A DNA stretch of 64,000 nt from Cytospora piceicola. Its lineage: Eukaryota > Ascomycota > Sordariomycetes > Diaporthales > Cytosporaceae. The position numbers were made by a program, and so were the translations under genes. Positions 59,992-64,000 of the stretch are shown here, piece by piece (position 1 is the first letter of the stretch; each line of letters starts with the position of its first letter). The stretch covers positions 558,001 to 622,000 of the forward strand of contig JALQBC010000011.1 of assembly GCA_023375675.1 (NCBI GenBank), given 5' to 3'. The notes under the pieces were generated by a model. That model ran no database searches and was not told where the DNA came from. It was given only the letters and a program-made list of their open reading frames with translations.

Positions 59992-62900
59992 ATGTCCTCT
60001 TCCAAAGCGGCCCTGAAGGCCATAGTCGAAGCTGTCAAACAGCAGAAGTTCGACGATGCTCTAGAACAGGCACAGGACTTCATACAGAGAGAGCCCAAGA
60101 ATCACCAGGCGTAAGCAGCCAGCTCACCCATTGCCTATTACTATACTCTCTCATGTCACTGACTGTTCCACAGTTTGGTCCTCTTGGCTCTGGCCCTCGA
60201 CAAGAAGGGCAGGTCGGATGAGTCCGAGAAGACCTATGAGGCTGCTGCAAAACTGAAACCCAATGATGCCCAGGCATGGCAGGGTCTCATCAAGCTGTAC
60301 GAGAAGCAGGGCGCAAAGAAGCTGTCTTCACATCAGAATGCGATAGTGCGTCTGGCCGAGATATTGCGCGACTCTGAGCAGATCTATAAGTACCAGAAGC
60401 TCATCGATGACTTCATTGTGTTTGCCCGGGCCCAAGGCAATACCTACCAGTACGTCGACGCCTTGGGTTTGACCCTCCCGGACAGCCCTGTCTTCTTCGC
60501 CGTTGAGGGCCGCACTCGTCCTGCCGAGACCTATGAAACCATCGCCAAAATCATCGAGACGGAGGAGAAGAAGCAGATCAACACCTTGATTGGCGAGCGC
60601 AGGACCAGGATCGGCGCCAGGGTGAGCGAAGTCACTGTCGAAGTCAAGCGTGAGATCCTTGGTAGCAGCAAGCTAGGCCAAATCTACCGCGAACTTATTA
60701 ACTGGACCAACGATGATGATGTCCGTCGTCAGTATGAGGAAAAGCTGCTGCAACATTGCTACGACCGCCTGCTCGTGTTTCCTGCTGGGCCGGACAAGTC
60801 ACAGGAGCTGCAAACCGTCCTCAAGCTGGCCGGTGACATGGTCATTATCAAGCACCCCTTCAGACTGGCCTGGGAAATCACCATCGACTGGAAGGACTTC
60901 AAGGAGACTAGGGAGTGGGACGTCACTGTCCTCAGGGATTACTGCACCTTCTTCCCCGATAGCGATCTTTGCAGGGTCATCACCGGCTACCTTACCAGCG
61001 ACCTCTCCCCCTTCCCCAAGCCAGAGCCGCAACCTGATACCCCAGCCGAGGACAGCGACGCCCCAGACGAGAGCGAAGATGATGATGATGGTGGCGCCCC
61101 CACCACAGTCATCCCCATAACCGACGAGGACCGCTTGGTTATGATGACGGAGGGGATCCTGACTGCGAATTCTCTTTTCGCCTACCGCTTGATGGCAGAA
61201 TACTTCGAACACCTGCAGGAGTACGAGGGTAACGTTGAGATGATCCGCAAAGCGTTGGTCCTCTTGAAAGGCGAGCGGGACAAGGCAGGTATGGACTTTC
61301 AAAACACAAAGGACGTATACAATATTCGTCTCGCTACGGCCTTGGTCTTTTACCAATCCCCTCGCCATCATCAAGAAGCAAAAACACTATTCGATAACGT
61401 CTTGACCCGAGACCCGACCTCCACGCCCGCTTTGATCGGCGTCGGTCTCATTTTCGAAGAAGAGGAAGAGTACGGCGAAGCTGTCGACTTCTTGGAGCGA
61501 GCTCTGGGGCGGGATCCCGAGAACCTCCGCGTCAGGTCCGAGGCCGCCTGGGTAAAGGCCCTGAAAGGCGACTACCCGACGAGCGCTGCCGAGCTCGAGC
61601 GGTGCATTCCACTCATCCTAGCCAAGGGCGATGCCTCCAAAGATCTCCTGGCCCAGACACAGTATCGGTTGGGCAGCTGTCTGTGGAATGTAGACACTTC
61701 CAGAGCCGCGAGGAAAAATCGTGCACCGGGTACTGCTTATGGGTATTTCTTGGACTCCCTCAAGAGCAATCTCAACTTTGCGCCGTCCTACACGGCCCTT
61801 GGTGTGTATTATGCCGATTACGCCAAGGACAAGAAGAGAGCCAGGAAATGCTTCCAGAAAGCGGTGGAACTGTCTCCCTCCGAGGTGGTCTCGGCTGAGA
61901 GGTTGGCCCGATCATTTGCAGACGAGGCTGACTGGGACCGAGTTGAACTGGTGGCACAGCGCATCGTGGACTCGGGCAAGGTCAAGCCTCCCCCTGGCTC
62001 TAAGAGGAAAGGGATAAGCTGGCCTTTTGCGGCCCTCGGTGTCGCTGAGTTGCACAAGCAAGACTTCCATAAGGCGATAGTCTCCTTCCAGTCTGCCTTG
62101 AGGATGTCGCCTGACGACTATCACTCCTGGGTAGGACTCGGGGAGAGCTACTATAGCTCTGGCCGCTACATCTCAGGGATCAAAGCCATCCTGAATGCCC
62201 AGAGGCTGGAGCAAGTATTGACTACTATCGGTCCCGACGAGACCTGGTTCACCAAATTCATGCTTGCTAATATCAAGCGCGAGCTTGGTGAATTCGACGA
62301 GGCCATTGGGCTGTATCAGGACGTTATGCAGAGCAGGCCAGGTGAAGAGGGGGTGGCCATCGCCCTTATGCAGACACTTGTCGACAATGCATTGGACAGC
62401 CTTGAGAAGGGCTTGTTCGGCAAGTCTGTGACAACTGCCAAGGAGGCGTTGGAATTTGCCATCAAGGCACCTGAAGAGATCAAGAATACGTTCAACTTTT
62501 GGAAAGCCGTGGCCGACTCTTGCTCAATCTTCACCAGCATACAGGGCCGCGTGGCAGACCTCCCCTTGGATGTTGTCCGCACTCTCATCGGAGCTCATGA
62601 TGACAAGCCAGAGTACCAATCGTTGAAAGAAGTCGATGGGGTCGGCAATGGTGTCATATTTGCGGAGGGCGTTTTTGCTGACGATGAGAAGGTGGGAGTC
62701 GAGCTTACGCGTGCACTTCACGCCACGATTCTTGCCCACAAGCGTGCTATCCATGCTTCGGCGAACGATGTCTACGCACAAAGTGTGGCATACTACAACC
62801 TCGGGTGGGCAGAACAGCGTGCACACATTTGTCTCCCTGAAAACCTGAAGAAGAAGTCCAGTCGATACTCCAAAGCCGCGGTTAAGTGCTTCAAGCGGGC

Positions 62901-64000
62901 TATCGAGCTTGAGGCTGGTAATTCGGAGTTTTGGAATGCCCTGGGAGTGGTGACAAGCCAGATCAACCCGGCCGTGTCTCAACATGCCTTCGTTCGCAGT
63001 TTGTACCTGAACGAAAGAAGCGCTCAGGTATGGACAAACCTGGGTACGCTTGGGCTTATTCAGAACGACTTGGAAATGGCCAACGAGGCTCTCACTAGGG
63101 CGCAGTCGACAGACCCCGACTATGCACATGCGTGGCTCGGCCAAGGGCTCGTTGCTTTGATGCATGGCGATACGAAGGAGGCACGCAGTCTTTTCACCCA
63201 CGCCATGGAGATCTCAGAGTCTTCTTCCTTGGTATCGAGGCAACAGTACTCCTTGTCTATCTTCGACCATATCCTCACAGGACCTTCGGATACCAGCGTG
63301 AAGCCCCTTATCCAAGCAATCTTCGCACTTGGCCAGCTCCGCGGATCGAAGCCACAAAACCTTGCCTACGGCCATCTCTGTGCGATGTTCCAAGAGCGGA
63401 TCCAAGACAGCCAAAAGCCGGTAGAGCTCTTGGAGGAAATGTGCTCGACATTGGAGGCAGACTACGAGGTCACCGAATCTGCTCAGTCCCTCAAGAGGTT
63501 TGCCATGGCCAAGACAGATCTCGCAAGAGCTTATCTCGCGGTTGGTTCATACGACAAGGCCGTTGATTGCGGCGAGACGGCGCTACAGCTCAGCAGCGAT
63601 GAGTCGGACAGCGAACTGACCGCAGAGGAGCGCAGAAAGGCAAGATTGTCGGCACACGTCACTGTTGGCCTGGCCCAGTATTATTGCGGTCAACCGGATG
63701 AGGCAGTGACATACTTCGAATCGGCCCTAGAGGAATCAGACAACAACCCTGACGCTGTCTGTCTGCTGGCGCAGATCCTCTGGGCGACGGGATCAGACGA
63801 CGCTCGGGAGACTGCCCGCAACAAGCTCTTCGAGGTCATCGCGGAGAGACCGGACCACGTGCAATCGGTTGTCCTGCTCGGTGTCGTCGCCATTCTTGAC
63901 GACGACGAGGAAAGCCTGGAGGCGGTCACCACGGAGCTGGAGGGTCTGCGGACCAACGACAAGGTGACGTCTGCGGAACAATTCCAGATAGGAGAGGTGC
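59992..64000 (+). CDS. SKI3: SKI3 (TTC37), TPR scaffold of the Ski complex, C-terminus cut by window edge
   Basis: Large tetratricopeptide-repeat scaffold that holds the Ski2 helicase and two Ski8 copies and feeds mRNA 3' ends into the cytoplasmic exosome (family knowledge). Two exons are seen: 59992-60110 and 60174 to the edge, joined GC|T in phase. About 1,315 residues are present and the frame is still open; the family is usually about 1,400 residues. The N-terminal TPR pair is clear (ALKAIVEAVKQQKFDDALEQ, LVLLALALDKKGRSDESEKTY, AWQGLIKLYEKQG). Regularly spaced TPR units recur to the end, for example ALIGVGLIFEEEEEYGEAVDF, PSYTALGVYYADYAKDKKRA, WPFAALGVAELHKQDFHKAI and FWNALGVVTSQ. An acidic low-complexity insert lies near residues 330-350 (EDSDAPDESEDDDDGG). 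Confidence 0.95.

Overview
The window comes from a filamentous ascomycete (Pezizomycotina, most likely Sordariomycetes). Genes carry short GT-AG introns of about 45-130 nt with CTAAC/CTGAT-like branch sites. The gene content is typically fungal: a HET-domain protein, a THI4 gene with an intronic TPP riboswitch, a questin-oxidase-like protein, a GPI-anchored mucin and a CP2-type transcription factor. All gene models below were built by hand from splice-site sequences, reading phase and recalled family conservation. No RNA evidence or database search was available.

Layout. The left edge cuts EXO1 (minus strand), which is head-to-head with TMA16 (plus). A small cysteine-rich ORF follows at 4.8 kb, then MAM33 (plus, 5.5-6.5 kb), a fucose-permease-type MFS transporter (minus, 7.4-9.2 kb), eIF2A (minus, 11.5-13.6 kb) and an OSH/KES1 oxysterol-binding protein (minus, 16.5-18.3 kb). 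A 10.4 kb stretch without recognisable genes leads to a CP2/Grainyhead-like transcription factor (plus, 28.6-31.8 kb), followed by a second gene-poor stretch of 7.2 kb. A 24-exon gene for a Ser/Thr-rich GPI-anchored cell-surface protein occupies 39.0-46.1 kb (minus). The right part is denser: questin-oxidase-like protein (plus, 48.7-50.1 kb), THI4 (plus, 51.3-52.3 kb), a HET-domain protein (plus, 53.6-55.8 kb), UTP22 (minus, 56.1-59.4 kb) and SKI3 (plus, 60.0 kb to the right edge).

There is no biosynthetic cluster. Most genes are conserved housekeeping genes: DNA repair (EXO1), ribosome biogenesis and translation (TMA16, UTP22, eIF2A), mitochondria (MAM33), lipid transfer (OSH), RNA decay (SKI3) and thiamine synthesis (THI4). 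The accessory or fast-evolving content is the mucin, the HET protein, the questin-oxidase-like protein and the intergenic DNA. The intergenic DNA is rich in homopolymer G/C tracts, microsatellites and a dispersed TACCTAGGTA palindrome.

The two most notable observations are these. (1) The mucin stalk has 18 consecutive short exons, each a multiple of three and each bounded by phase-2 introns, so any of them could be skipped without a frameshift. (2) The THI4 leader holds a full TPP aptamer whose P4/P5 strand can pair at 9 of 10 positions with the upstream 5' splice site.
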